Shown here: positions 45,347 through 55,009 of the stretch, in pieces
Numbering within the stretch: position 1 is the stretch's first letter
Layout of the letters: each line of letters starts with the position of its first letter
From: JAAYDI01 sp052034005
GTDB taxonomy: Bacteria > Planctomycetota > Planctomycetia > Pirellulales > Pirellulaceae
Direction: 5' to 3'
Assembly (NCBI GenBank): GCA_052034005.1
Contig: JBPOJB010000001.1
Span: 213,097 to 277,096, forward strand
DNA length: 64,000 nucleotides
Notes under the pieces: model-generated
What the model saw: only the letters and a program-made list of their open reading frames with translations
Databases searched by the model: none
Told to the model about the DNA's origin: nothing
Made by a program: the position numbers and the translations under genes

Positions 45347-45621
45347 GGCTGATTACTCCTCGCCTCGAGGCTCAAGAGAAAAGACACTCGTCCGGCACGT
45401 GCTCCATGGAAGGCTCACTACACGTGGCTGGCCATGAGGATAAGAGCAATGCGCGCTACCTGCAAGATGCGACATGAAAACGAGCCGGTTTCAGGCGCTG
45501 GGATGGAACAGCGCGTGATCCATGATATAACACGTTGGGGCGCCATCCATGCCTGTCGTTGTGTCGTGGGTCGGGCGCAGAGTGCGGTTCCGGTGCGAAT
45601 TCCTGCCGAATCGGATGAGCT

Positions 45622-46539
45622 ATGACGCGTGTACTGCTTACGGGTCTGGTCGCGGCCGCCCATACGCCGTTTCATCAGGACGGATCGCTCAACGTGGCCG
45701 TCGTCGAACAGCAGGCGGCGCATCTGCTGGCGCACAACGTGACCCTGGTGTTCATTGCGGGCACGACGGGTGAGAGCCATTCGCTGTCAGTCGCGGAACG
45801 GCAGGCGCTGGCACAGCGGTGGCGGGAGGTGACCCGCGGGACGGCGCTGCGCGTGGTGGTGCATGTGGGATCGAATTGTCTGGCCGACGCGAAGGTGCTG
45901 GCGGCCCAGGCCCAGCAGCTGGGTGCGGCGGCCATTGCGGCGCTGGCGCCCAGCTACTTCAAACCGCGATCCCTGGATGCCCTGATCGACTGCCTTTCCG
46001 AGATCGCGGCAGCGGCGCCGCATACTCCGTTCTACTTCTATGACATCCCCGCGCTGACCGGCGTGAATTTCGCGATGCCCGAGCTGCTGGGGCGCGCGCG
46101 CGACCGGATACCGACCTTGGCGGGGATCAAGTTCACGAACTCGGATCTGATGGCGTACCAGTTGTGCCTGCGCGCCGACGAGGGGGCGTGGGACGTCCCC
46201 TACGGCTGCGACGAATACCTGCTGGCGGCCCTGGCCCTGGGTGCCCAGGGGGCGGTGGGCAGCAGCTATAATTTCGCGGCGCCCGTGTATCAGCGGCTGA
46301 TCGCCGCGTTCCAGCGCGGTGACCTGGCCGCAGCGCGCGACGAGCAGTTCCGCAGCGTGCTGCTGATCCAGGCACTAGCACGCCGGGGCTACCTGGGCGC
46401 CGCCAAGGCGGTCATGGGCATGCTCGGCATCCCGGTGGGGCCGGCACGCGCGCCGGTCGAGAATCCGACGGCCGAGCAGCTTGGCGTGCTGCGCGGTGAA
46501 CTTGACGCGATCGGGTTCTTCGATTGGGTGAAGCGCTGA
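45622..46539 (+). CDS. DapA/NAL-superfamily aldolase, probable N-acetylneuraminate lyase-like
   Basis: 305-residue cytoplasmic Schiff-base aldolase. GTTGES at 47-52, FYFYDIP (Tyr138 or Tyr140) and the lysine in GIKFTN (Lys170) are the expected carboxylate-binding, acid/base and Schiff-base residues. FYFYDIPALTGV is closer to N-acetylneuraminate lyase than to dihydrodipicolinate synthase. Products would be pyruvate and a sugar aldehyde, such as N-acetylmannosamine. A weak GGATGAG precedes the ATG. No other sialic-acid genes lie nearby, so a 2-keto-3-deoxy sugar acid is an equally fair substrate. Confidence 0.88.
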   Translation: MTRVLLTGLVAAAHTPFHQDGSLNVAVVEQQAAHLLAHNVTLVFIAGTTGESHSLSVAERQALAQRWREVTRGTALRVVVHVGSNCLADAKVLAAQAQQLGAAAIAALAPSYFKPRSLDALIDCLSEIAAAAPHTPFYFYDIPALTGVNFAMPELLGRARDRIPTLAGIKFTNSDLMAYQLCLRADEGAWDVPYGCDEYLLAALALGAQGAVGSSYNFAAPVYQRLIAAFQRGDLAAARDEQFRSVLLIQALARRGYLGAAKAVMGMLGIPVGPARAPVENPTAEQLGVLRGELDAIGFFDWVKR

Positions 46540-46671
46540 ATCGCGGCCGCGACACGATCGACGGAATCGGTCAGGCAGGCCCCGGTTGTCGAGCGCTGTG
46601 AGCTGTGAACCTGCTTTCGCCAGGGTGTGTTGTTGCACCGTCACGACAGTCCCTGCTAATATGCGGGTCGG

Positions 46672-48036
46672 GTGGCGACCGGGCAATCAGCCAGGGGGAT
46701 AGCCGAGTTGCGAGACGAACTGAGGATGCGCAGCCCGGAGGTGGTTGACCGTTGCACCGAGTACGTGTTGGCCTCGGCGCGTCACGTGGTGGGCGTTTGC
46801 GGGCCGCGCGCGGCGGGCAGCGACGGAGAGCGGCGGGCGCAGGAGTACTTTCAGCGCGAGCTCGAGCCCGCGGTGGACGGGCCTGTGACGGTTGACGCAT
46901 TTCCCGTCGCGCCGCGCGCGTTTGCCGCGGCGCCGCTGGTCTCCGGGCTCTTTCTGCTCGGCGCGATCCTGAGCTGGTGGGTCTCGCTCGCGTGGGCCAT
47001 GGCGCTGAGCACCCTGTCTGTGGTGACGCTGGTTGTCGAAGTCGGCTTGTACTGGCAATTGCTCGATCCGTTGTTTCCGCAGCGGTCCTCGCACAACGTG
47101 CTGGGGATTCAGCGCCCGTCAGGTCCTGCACTGCGGCGACTGGTGCTCAACGCACACGCGGACGCGGCGTACGAATGGCGTTGGTTGCATCTCTGGCCCG
47201 CGCGTTTCCCCCTGCTCGTGTACTACAGCCTGGCGAGCGTGGCGATCGTGTTCTGCACGAATGCGGTGATGGTCGCGGGTGAATGCTGTGGCGTGCACAC
47301 GGGGGGACTTCGCACCGCGGTGGGGCTGGCTGAGCTGGCTTTCGTCCCCGGCGCCGTCATCGGCATCGGATTCATCTCGTTCTCCCGCGTGTCGCCCGGC
47401 GCCAACGACGACCTGAGCGGCGCGGCGATCGTGATCGGGCTGGCGAAGCACCTCCGCGCATGCGGGCTGCGGCCCGAGCACACGGAACTTGCCTATCTGA
47501 TCACCGGCTCTGAGGAGGCCGGACTGCGCGGCGCCAAGGCGTTCATGGATCGCCACGCGGAGGCCTGGCAGGACGTGCCGACAGTGTTCATCACGCTCGA
47601 TACCATCCGCGATCTCGAGCACCTGCACGTCTACAACCGCGACCGCAATGCAACGGTGCGACACGATCCGCTGCTGTGCCAATTGCTGCATGACGCCGGG
47701 CGGCGCTGTGGAAGGGAGTTGGGCTATGCCTCCGTCTATCTCGGATCCACGGATGCGACCGCGTTCACGCTGTCAGGGCACCGCGCGGCCGCGCTGTGTG
47801 CGATGGATCCGCGTCCGGCCGACTACTATCACAACCGCCGTGATTGCCCGGACAACATGAGCAGCCCATGCATCCGTGCGGTAATTGAAATCGTGTTGGA
47901 GGCGATTGTCGAATACGATCGCCACGGACTGCCCACACCGGTCGAGTATGGCCATGCGGAGTCCAGTCGCCGCACCGTGGTCCCGTCGAACGTCAACGCC
48001 ACGTGCGTCACGACGACCAAGGCGTGGCCTGAATGA
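46672..48036 (+). CDS. Membrane-embedded M28-family metallopeptidase
   Basis: 454 residues. Zinc-peptidase motifs: LVLNAHADA (His162), SPGANDDLSG (Asp246/247), GSEEAGLRG (Glu281/282), LDTIRDL and DYYHNRRD (final His). Unlike soluble aminopeptidases, hydrophobic stretches are inserted: two helices at ~88-128 before the first His and two at ~180-200 and ~217-237 before the Asp block. The cleavage site would thus sit at the membrane. The start is uncertain: the open frame begins with GTG at 46672, but a TTG at 46708 has AGGGGG upstream and ATG 46726 is also in frame. It has no partner gene. Confidence 0.85.
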   Translation: MATGQSARGIAELRDELRMRSPEVVDRCTEYVLASARHVVGVCGPRAAGSDGERRAQEYFQRELEPAVDGPVTVDAFPVAPRAFAAAPLVSGLFLLGAILSWWVSLAWAMALSTLSVVTLVVEVGLYWQLLDPLFPQRSSHNVLGIQRPSGPALRRLVLNAHADAAYEWRWLHLWPARFPLLVYYSLASVAIVFCTNAVMVAGECCGVHTGGLRTAVGLAELAFVPGAVIGIGFISFSRVSPGANDDLSGAAIVIGLAKHLRACGLRPEHTELAYLITGSEEAGLRGAKAFMDRHAEAWQDVPTVFITLDTIRDLEHLHVYNRDRNATVRHDPLLCQLLHDAGRRCGRELGYASVYLGSTDATAFTLSGHRAAALCAMDPRPADYYHNRRDCPDNMSSPCIRAVIEIVLEAIVEYDRHGLPTPVEYGHAESSRRTVVPSNVNATCVTTTKAWPE

Positions 48037-48134
48037 ACGGCACGCGCGCCGCCTGTGGGTCCGCTGGCAGGCGGCGGGCGCCGTGACGAGCCGGCGCCTG
48101 GTGAGGACCGGCGACAGGCAGGCTGCCGATCGCC

Positions 48135-49454
48135 CTATACGATTTGCGCAAAGGAGAGTCCACGCGCTTTGATACGCCACAGGAAGAAGGCCGAGCCCAC
48201 GATCATCAAGACGGCGCTGACCAGGAAGATCTTCTCCGGGTGGCCGCCGTCGGCCGTGTTGAAGGCCGGGCGGATGATCCAGTACAGCAGCGACGAAGTG
48301 GTCAGGAAGGCGAAGGATACGCCGTTGGCCGTGCCCAGGAACCGGCCACGTTCATCGTCTGGCGACAGCCGTTGGAGCAACGCCTGCAACGGGATGATGT
48401 AGAAGCCGGCGCACACCCCCGCGCCGAAGATGAACCCGGAGATCGGGCTGCACAGGATGCGCACCATGGGAGGCAGGTCGGGCACCGTGGGTGGAACCGT
48501 CCCGAGCAGGCAGAAGAAGAGCGTCAGGCCCGCGGCGCCGAACGGAACCAGCCGCGGCCGGATCGCATGGCCGGAGATCAGGCCGGCCAGCACGCCCCCC
48601 ACGCCGATCGCCACGCCCATCACGCCGAGCACCGCACTCACTTCGGCGCGCGACACATGATAGCGGGCCAGCACGACCGTGTATTCGGGGATAATCAGCA
48701 GCGCCAGGCCGGCCAGGAAATAGAAATAGCCCCAGGCGAGCATGACCATGAGCAAAGGCGCACGCCAGATCTCGCGAAGCGTGTCCAGGTAGGTCGCCAC
48801 CGGGTTCAGGTTGTACTTGAGCGTGCGATCGCCAGGCTCCATCGGCGGCAGGAACAGGACGGCGGCCAAGCCCGCCAGGGCCACGGCCAGCAAGGTGACG
48901 CCGGGCAACCAGAGCAGGCCCGGGGGAGTCGAGCCATCCGCGGCCGGCTGCGGACTGTAATAGTCCGACACCCATCCCGCCATCAACGTCCCCGCGATGA
49001 CCGCCAGGTTGGTCATCATGTTGATCGTCCCGTTCGCCCGGCTGAGGTCGCCTGGCGCCACCAGCTCCGGGATCATGCCGTACTTGGCCGGTCCGAAGAA
49101 CGCGGATTGGGCGGTGAGCAGCACGAGCGCGAGCATGGTGATCCACAGATTGCCGGCACAGAAGCCGACCAGCGCGAGCAGCGCGATGGGAACTTCCGCG
49201 ATCTTGACCCACACACTGACATGCCGTTTGCTGTTGCGATCGGCATATTGGCCTGCATAGCCGGACAGCACGATGAAGGGCAGCGTGAAGCAGACGCCGA
49301 TGATGCCCTGCCCCCCCGCCCCCAGCCGCTCGGCCCACGCGCCGTCAATGACCATGTAGACGAGCACGCCCTTGAGGATGTTGTCGTTGGCCGCGCCCCA
49401 GAACTGGGTCACGATCAGCGACAGGAACCCGCGACTGAACAGCTTGCTCGGCAT
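48135..49454 (-). CDS. LplT-like MFS transporter
   Basis: 439-residue, 12-helix carrier. The N-terminus FLSLIVTQFWGAANDNILKG, ADRNSKRHV and SAFFGPAKYGMIPELVAPGDLSRANG are typical of the lysophospholipid-flipping LplT branch, also found as the transporter half of LplT-acyltransferase fusions; no acyltransferase is attached here. It starts 3 bases after the stop of the dehydrogenase and so belongs to the operon with a secreted unknown. A lipid role is the family default; a sugar role would be unusual. Confidence 0.85.
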   Translation of the reverse strand: MPSKLFSRGFLSLIVTQFWGAANDNILKGVLVYMVIDGAWAERLGAGGQGIIGVCFTLPFIVLSGYAGQYADRNSKRHVSVWVKIAEVPIALLALVGFCAGNLWITMLALVLLTAQSAFFGPAKYGMIPELVAPGDLSRANGTINMMTNLAVIAGTLMAGWVSDYYSPQPAADGSTPPGLLWLPGVTLLAVALAGLAAVLFLPPMEPGDRTLKYNLNPVATYLDTLREIWRAPLLMVMLAWGYFYFLAGLALLIIPEYTVVLARYHVSRAEVSAVLGVMGVAIGVGGVLAGLISGHAIRPRLVPFGAAGLTLFFCLLGTVPPTVPDLPPMVRILCSPISGFIFGAGVCAGFYIIPLQALLQRLSPDDERGRFLGTANGVSFAFLTTSSLLYWIIRPAFNTADGGHPEKIFLVSAVLMIVGSAFFLWRIKARGLSFAQIV

Positions 49455-49457
49455 GGC

Positions 49458-50495
49458 TCACTCGAAGTCGATGATGGCTTTGACGACGCCGTCGCGGTAG
49501 TCCGCCACGAGATCAAACGCCGCGCGTGTATCTGAAAACGGGAACCGGTGTGTGATCCACTGCTGAATGTCCGCCTGGTGCCGGCTGATCAGATCCAGCG
49601 CCGGCTGTGCGCAGCCGCGCTGACGCCGGACCTGCACGATTGTGAGTTCCTTGCGGCGCGTCTTGTCCGGCGAGAAACTGATCCGGTCCACCTCCGGAAT
49701 GCCGACGATCATCAGCGTGCCGCCGGGCCGCAGCAATTCCACCGCCTGATCGAGCGCATCCTGCTGGCCACAGCAGTCGAAGACGATGTCCAGACCCAAC
49801 GGCACCCGGGCGAGGATTTCCGACACGATGTCCTGCCGCCGGGGATTGCCCACCCAGGTCGCCCCCGCACGCGCGGCCGCCGCACATCGCGAATCGATCA
49901 GATCGGTCCCGTAGCAGCCGCCGCAGCCCGCGTGCGTCGCCGCCAGCAACACCGCGCGCCCGATCGGGCCCAGCCCCAGGATGCCCAGCTGCATGCCGCG
50001 CGCCAGGCCCGACTGCCGGACCGCGTAGATCCCGATGGCCAGCGGTTCCGAGATCGTCGCCTCCGCCAGGCTGAGGTGGTCGGCGAACGGAAGACAATTC
50101 TCCGCGGGCATCACGAGATACTCCGAGAGACAGCCCTCGGCCTGGCCGGGGCAGCCGAGAAACGTGAGCCGGCGGCAGGTGTTCTCGCGCCCCGACCGGC
50201 ACTGGTCGCACTGGCCGCAACTCACGGCCGGTTCGATCGCCACACGGTCGCCCACCCGCAACTGGGTGACGGCGCTGCCCACCTCGACAACCGTCCCCGC
50301 GCACTCGTGCCCGACGGTGAACGGATACTGCACGACCTGGCTCCCGATGCGCCCCGTCGTGTAGTAGTGGATGTCGGAACCACAGACGCCCACGGCGCCG
50401 AGCTTGATCCGTACGTCAGTCTGCCGCTCGATCCGCGGATCGGACGTCTCGAGCAGCGCCATGCTGCGAGGACCGGTAAGCCGGAATGACTTCAA
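49458..50495 (-). CDS. Zinc-dependent medium-chain dehydrogenase, polyol/threonine type
   Basis: 345 residues. Catalytic zinc ligands Cys38 (VGVCGSDIHYY), His63 and Glu64 (VGHECAG); structural zinc cysteines 93, 96, 99 and 107 (CGQCDQCRSGRENTC). GLGPIG near 174-179 binds NAD(P). GSDIHYY is shared with sorbitol/L-iditol dehydrogenases, which oxidise sugar alcohols to ketoses; L-threonine dehydrogenase is the main alternative. Between the secreted protein (24 bases upstream) and the LplT-like carrier (3 bases), so probably one operon. Confidence 0.9.
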   Translation of the reverse strand: MKSFRLTGPRSMALLETSDPRIERQTDVRIKLGAVGVCGSDIHYYTTGRIGSQVVQYPFTVGHECAGTVVEVGSAVTQLRVGDRVAIEPAVSCGQCDQCRSGRENTCRRLTFLGCPGQAEGCLSEYLVMPAENCLPFADHLSLAEATISEPLAIGIYAVRQSGLARGMQLGILGLGPIGRAVLLAATHAGCGGCYGTDLIDSRCAAAARAGATWVGNPRRQDIVSEILARVPLGLDIVFDCCGQQDALDQAVELLRPGGTLMIVGIPEVDRISFSPDKTRRKELTIVQVRRQRGCAQPALDLISRHQADIQQWITHRFPFSDTRAAFDLVADYRDGVVKAIIDFE

Positions 50496-50519
50496 TGTGT
50501 GGGGACCCTCATGCGGTGA

Positions 50520-51647
50520 TCATTTCTCCAGCCGCCACCCGGTGGCGTCGGCCGTCAACCTGGTATGCCCCTTGTAGCGGTCGAACGTGGCGTGCATCTG
50601 CTCGATGTTGTCGAAGTAGCCCACGAGATGGGCCGCGCTGAACGACTCGCCGGCCTTGGTCGGCCTGCCGTGGATCTCCTCGATCATGACGATGATCCCC
50701 GGCCGTTGGCTGCACCACGCCTCGTAGACCACCGACGGCTCGAGCGTCATGCCGGCCAGCCACGGCCCGTCCGCGCCGGTCGCCTTGTCACGCAGATGAT
50801 AGGCGCGGATGAACGTCTCGGGCGTCTTGTTCAAGTCGCGACGGTAGCCGAACTTCAGATCGGGCGGGAACGGCGTGAAAAATTCGCTCGACGGGATGCG
50901 CACCCCGTGCGGACCGCTCAGATAGCTCAAGTACATCTCGCTGAACGTGTCACCCTGATCGTGACGCACGCAGCCCGGCAGGTCGCTGCGCAGGAACATC
51001 TCGTCCGAACTGTTCACGCTGTCGATCCTGTCCATCAGGAGGAAGAACCGCTCGCCCTTGGGGAACACGATCAGCTGGGTCCAGCGCGAGCCCGGCTGGC
51101 GGCCCGGCGCGGCGTACTCGTAATGGTACGTCGTCTGCACCGCGACAAAATCCTTTCCGCGGATCACCTCGGGCTGCACGGGCTTCATGCGGTGGCAAAG
51201 CTGCGGCCCCTCGACCACCCGCTTCCGGTGGCTGCTGCCGTGCGCGTTCAACGCATAATCGCGGCGAGCCGGATCGGTCTCGTTCTCGTACCATGTGTAC
51301 TGGGTGACCCCGTGCCCGTCCGGCGCGATGACCTGATCCTTGTAAGCCGCGTCGCTGCCCGCCTCCATGAGCCAATCGATCACCATCAGGCCGTCACCGA
51401 TCTCCCGAAAACCGGTGGCCTTGTCCAGAAAGGAACCCTTCTCAATGCCGGTCATCCAGTGCTTGGGGTCCTTCTTGGGGATCACGGCTTCCAGCCGATC
51501 GGTCTCCACCTTGATCGCTCGTTCATCCTCCGTCACCTGCACCCAGCCGGCGTCTTGAGGCGGCCGAGCCAGCGCCGATGCATCACCCGGCCACCCGGCC
51601 AGCAGTGCCCAGGACAAGAGCGGCAGTACGGCCAAGGCGTGTCGCAT
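50520..51647 (-). CDS. Secreted protein of unknown function
   Basis: 375 residues with a signal peptide (MRHALAVLPLLSWALLAGWPGDASA). I do not recognise the family. The mature protein is beta-rich with repeated YEY/WY aromatics and charged turns (GWVQVTEDERAIKVETDRLEAVIPK, GSRWTQLIVFPKGERFFLLM), resembling a sugar-binding or lyase-like sandwich. FLLMDRIDSVNSSDEMFLRSDL is a conserved-looking block. It heads the dehydrogenase/LplT operon and is divergent from an Asp-box gene. A glycan-active role is inferred only from context. Confidence 0.7.
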   Translation of the reverse strand: MRHALAVLPLLSWALLAGWPGDASALARPPQDAGWVQVTEDERAIKVETDRLEAVIPKKDPKHWMTGIEKGSFLDKATGFREIGDGLMVIDWLMEAGSDAAYKDQVIAPDGHGVTQYTWYENETDPARRDYALNAHGSSHRKRVVEGPQLCHRMKPVQPEVIRGKDFVAVQTTYHYEYAAPGRQPGSRWTQLIVFPKGERFFLLMDRIDSVNSSDEMFLRSDLPGCVRHDQGDTFSEMYLSYLSGPHGVRIPSSEFFTPFPPDLKFGYRRDLNKTPETFIRAYHLRDKATGADGPWLAGMTLEPSVVYEAWCSQRPGIIVMIEEIHGRPTKAGESFSAAHLVGYFDNIEQMHATFDRYKGHTRLTADATGWRLEK

Positions 51648-51901
51648 AAGTCAACCTCCGCAAAGCAGGCAGCCAACAGACCGGTCTCCACACGAGCCGC
51701 CTATCATACCACTGGCCCGTGCGGTTTTCGACCTGGGTTTCTTGGACGCCTTCCGGCACCGTCGACAGGTCAACCGGCACCGCCCCTCGTCACCCATCCG
51801 GGGTCGGTCCTGGATGATGCCCCGAACATGATGCGGTAAGATGAAAGCCGGGTACGAGGCTGGACCGGACCGACTGCAGACACCGCGAAAGGAACAACAC
51901 G
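51648..51901. other. Divergent promoter region
   Basis: 254 bases between the secreted unknown (minus) and the Asp-box protein (plus). It must hold both promoters, but I see no motif strong enough to call. Confidence 0.4.
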
Positions 51902-53182
51902 ATGACACGGCAACTACCATGGACTCGCCGCCGGTTCCTGGGCGCCACCACGGCCGCCGCCGTGGGGCTGGCTACGCTCGACGTGCAGGCATTCGCCAGC
52001 CGGGCGATCGCCCAGGAACCCGACTGCCCGTCGACCGAGCACTTTTGGTATCGCCTCCAGCCGGCGGGCACCTACATCGACACGCAGCGCGACAACAAGG
52101 CGTTCGGGTTCACAGACAACGCTATCGTGCTGTCGGAAGACAACGGCCGGACGTGGCCCTACAGCCTGGCATTCCCCGACACGCAGCACATCACGTTCAG
52201 CCACATCTTCGGCAACGGGAACATCCTGTTCGCCACGGAGACGCAGCTGTTCCTGAGCACCGACAACTTGCGGTCGTATCGGCCGATTCCGGTCCAGGAC
52301 CAGGATGGTCGCGACTACCTCCCGCACGCGCCCCGGAATCCCGACTATCCGGGCTGGTACTTCCATCCGCTCGACGGAGTGCACAGTTGGGACGTGGACG
52401 GCGTCGAGATGCTGGTGTGGGGGAACTATTGCAACGTCCTGGGCGGCGCCGTCCCGGTCGCCATCTACTACTCCACGGACAACGGCCAGACGGTGAAGGT
52501 CGCGTACGCGTTTGGCCAGAACCCGCATTACCGGGATGACGGTTCCGCGGGCGGCGGCGAGACCGGCACGCTGCTGGGCGACCCCCGCAACCCGACGATC
52601 TGCCGCCACATCCACTGCGTGTCCTACAACCCGGCCGAGAACGCGTTTTATGCCTGCACGGGCGACATCGACAAACCGGAAGGACACGAGTGCCATTGGC
52701 TCCGGGGCACGTATGCTCCGGACAGCGACCGGTGGCAGTGGACGGTGATCGTGTCGACCGACGCCAACACGCGCTACAAGTGCGGCGGCATCAACTTCGT
52801 GGACGGCATGGCGTATTGGATCGCCGACGCGAACGGGCCCAAGCCGTGGGACCGCGGCCTCTTCCGCTGCGCCGCGGCGGACATTCCCCATCCCCAGGCC
52901 CACACGATGCTGTTCAATCCCGAATACGAATGCGCCAACATGATCATCCAGGACGGCGTGATCCTGGCGGCCCACTATGCCACCGCCTCGCCCTATACCC
53001 TGGGGATCATCTACTCGCCCGACATGGGCGCGACCTGGGCGCAGTACGATCTCAAGGAGTTCGGCCCGCGGTCGCCGGTCCGGCTCAACCGAAAGAACAG
53101 CGACGGCTGGTTCCGCATGGACCTGCGCAAGGGGTGGATTGAGCGCGGCGAGGTGATGTTCCTCAAGCCCAAGGGGGCATGA
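51902..53182 (+). CDS. Tat-exported Asp-box (BNR) propeller protein, paralogue 1
   Basis: 426 residues. Twin-arginine signal (TRRRFLGATTAAAVG). Asp-box turns typical of sialidase-like propellers recur: SEDNGRTW, STDNLRSY, STDNGQTV and SPDMGATW. No sialidase arginine triad or catalytic pair is evident, so binding or another activity is as likely as hydrolysis. The protein at 55508-56791 is a close paralogue sharing HFWYRLQP, EMLVWGNYCNV, DGWFRMDL-type blocks over the full length. Located opposite the DUF1846 gene, which ends 10 bases beyond its stop. Confidence 0.85.
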   Translation: MTRQLPWTRRRFLGATTAAAVGLATLDVQAFASRAIAQEPDCPSTEHFWYRLQPAGTYIDTQRDNKAFGFTDNAIVLSEDNGRTWPYSLAFPDTQHITFSHIFGNGNILFATETQLFLSTDNLRSYRPIPVQDQDGRDYLPHAPRNPDYPGWYFHPLDGVHSWDVDGVEMLVWGNYCNVLGGAVPVAIYYSTDNGQTVKVAYAFGQNPHYRDDGSAGGGETGTLLGDPRNPTICRHIHCVSYNPAENAFYACTGDIDKPEGHECHWLRGTYAPDSDRWQWTVIVSTDANTRYKCGGINFVDGMAYWIADANGPKPWDRGLFRCAAADIPHPQAHTMLFNPEYECANMIIQDGVILAAHYATASPYTLGIIYSPDMGATWAQYDLKEFGPRSPVRLNRKNSDGWFRMDLRKGWIERGEVMFLKPKGA

Positions 53183-53192
53183 CGACGGGCGA

Positions 53193-54716
53193 TCAGGGTA
53201 TGAACAGGTTCTTGGTGGCGAAGTTGGCGTCGCTGGTGAGGTAGACACCGAGTCGGCGGAGGCCGGCCTCGTCGCCCGGCGTGGGGATGTGCGTCATGTG
53301 GACGTCACAGCCGCGGAACTCCTTCAGCTTTTCCACGCACAGCTGGGCGGTCGGATTCGCGCTGACGCTGATGCCCAAGGCGATGAGCGTCTCTTCCAGG
53401 TCCAGGCTGACCGCCTTCTGCCCGAGGATCTCCTGCTTCATCTTCGTCACCGACTCGACGATGCTGGGCGCGAGCAGATGGATTTCGTCCGGCACCCGCG
53501 CCAATCGCTTCGCCGCGTTGATCACCAGGCTGCTGGCGGCATGCATCAACGGCGAGTTCTTCCCCGTCACGATGCTGCCGTCCTTGAGCTTGATCGCCGC
53601 CCCGCAGAACACGCCCGCATTGCCCTTGCCCTGTTGCTGAGCCTCCTCGGCGGCGCGCCGGGCCGGCAGGACCACCGGCAGGTCCTCCGGGGCGAGCCGC
53701 AGCAGCTCGAGCAGCCGTTCTGAACGCTGGACCGTCCGCTCGTCCACCAAGCCCATCGCGTACTCCGACGCGTACCGGAAGTACCTGCGGATCACTTCGA
53801 CGCGCGACGCGTCCTGGACCAGCGCGTCGTCGATGATTCCCGACGTGGCCCGGTTCACGCCCATGTCGGTCGGCGAGCGATAGACGGCTTGGCCGCCCGT
53901 GATCCGCTCGAGGATCTTCTGCAGGACCGGAAAGGCCTCGACATCGCGGTTGTAGCTGATGGCCGTCTGGCCGTACGCCTCCAGGTGGAACGGGTCGATC
54001 ATGTTCACGTCGGGCAGGTCCGCAGTGGCCGCCTCGTAGGCCACGTTGAGCGGATGGCTCAGCGGCAGGTCCCAGATCGGGAATGTCTCGAATTTCGCGT
54101 ATCCCGATTGGATCCCCTGCCGGTGATCGTGATACATCTGACTCAGGCAGGTCGCCAGCTTGCCGCTGCCCGGCCCGGGGCCTGTGACCACCACCAGCGG
54201 CTTGTCGGTGACCACGTATGGATTCGCGCCGTAGCCCGCCTCGCTCACGATCCGATCGACCGTGCCCGGGTAGCCCTTGGTCGGCTGGTGGGTATACACC
54301 CGAATGTTGCGGCGCTGCAGCTTGCGGCGGAACTGCACGGCGTCCGGCTGGTCTTCGAACCGGGTGATCACGACGGCCAGCGGTTCAATGCCCCACTCCC
54401 GCAGGTCATCAATCAGTTTCATGGCATCGACGTCATACGTGATGCCGAAGTCGGCCCGCATCTTCTTCCGCGCCATCGCGCCGGCATGCACGCACAGCAG
54501 GATCTCCGCCTGGTCCTTGAGCTGGTTCAGGAGCCGCATCTTCACGTTCGGATCGAACCCGGGCAGGACGCGGGCCGCATGGTAGTCGAACAGCAGCTTG
54601 CCGCCGAACTCCAGATACAGCTTGTTCCCGAACCGCCCCAGCCGTTCGAGGATGGCTTGGGTCTGTTCCCGCAAGTACCTCGCACTGTCAAAACCCACGG
54701 CATCCTGCGTCACCAT
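53193..54716 (-). CDS. DUF1846-family protein
   Basis: 507-residue cytoplasmic protein of the DUF1846 family. Typical blocks: FGGKLLFDYHAARVLPGFDPN, LLCVHAGAMARKKMRADFGITYD, VVTGPGPGSGKLATCLSQMYHD (a P-loop-like glycine run) and NVAYEAATADLPD. The family is widespread and has a structurally known ATP-binding-like fold, but its reaction is not established to my knowledge. The ATG at 54716 has AAGGAG; a codon at 54746 is in frame but poorer. An intergenic repeat (copy B) lies 124 bases upstream. It sits between two Asp-box paralogues. Confidence 0.93.
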   Translation of the reverse strand: MVTQDAVGFDSARYLREQTQAILERLGRFGNKLYLEFGGKLLFDYHAARVLPGFDPNVKMRLLNQLKDQAEILLCVHAGAMARKKMRADFGITYDVDAMKLIDDLREWGIEPLAVVITRFEDQPDAVQFRRKLQRRNIRVYTHQPTKGYPGTVDRIVSEAGYGANPYVVTDKPLVVVTGPGPGSGKLATCLSQMYHDHRQGIQSGYAKFETFPIWDLPLSHPLNVAYEAATADLPDVNMIDPFHLEAYGQTAISYNRDVEAFPVLQKILERITGGQAVYRSPTDMGVNRATSGIIDDALVQDASRVEVIRRYFRYASEYAMGLVDERTVQRSERLLELLRLAPEDLPVVLPARRAAEEAQQQGKGNAGVFCGAAIKLKDGSIVTGKNSPLMHAASSLVINAAKRLARVPDEIHLLAPSIVESVTKMKQEILGQKAVSLDLEETLIALGISVSANPTAQLCVEKLKEFRGCDVHMTHIPTPGDEAGLRRLGVYLTSDANFATKNLFIP

Positions 54717-54840
54717 GCAATGGCTCCTTGTCCCACGATTCTCCATTCAGGCGCCGCCGACTCCACCGGTGCAACCCCGTCTCACAAGCCCCCAGGTTAC
54801 TCGGAACAGACCCGGGCGCATAGAACACCGCCGGGCGCAC

Positions 54841-54911
54841 GCAGGCCGGATGCGGCCGGGGTGGTGAAGATCGTGGAGAACTTCGCCTGTTCTGTTTTGG
54901 GAAGACTCGTT
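54841..54911 (-). repeat. Dispersed intergenic repeat, copy B
   Basis: Partner of 13811-13877 in the same orientation; begins 124 bases upstream of the DUF1846 start. Conserved blocks include ACTTCGCCTGT and CTGTTTTGGG on the plus strand. Confidence 0.65.
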
Positions 54912-54989
54912 GGTTCTTTCACGTCGCCAGCTTGAGTTCACGTCGATTGGAAATCCCGCTCGTGGTTTCACCTTTCACCCCCCCTCGGT

Positions 54990-55009
54990 CCCCCCTTGTA
55001 CAAGGGGGG
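54990..55009. repeat. Perfect 20-base palindrome
   Basis: Six C, TTGTACAA, six G: reads the same on both strands. It could be a protein-binding site or a mobile-repeat core; no T-run makes it a clear terminator. Confidence 0.85.

Noticed and set aside
45347..45621. Small minus-strand frame (45418-45780) between the sulfur operon and the aldolase
   Set aside because: It overlaps the aldolase start, has no ribosome site and an Arg-rich translation typical of antisense frames.
45622..46539. Calling the aldolase a firm sialic-acid lyase
   Set aside because: Active-site blocks fit, but there are no sialic-acid transport or kinase genes nearby; other keto-sugar acids remain possible.
54990..55009. 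Palindrome as a rho-independent terminator
   Set aside because: No adjacent T-run on either strand and no gene ending right before it.
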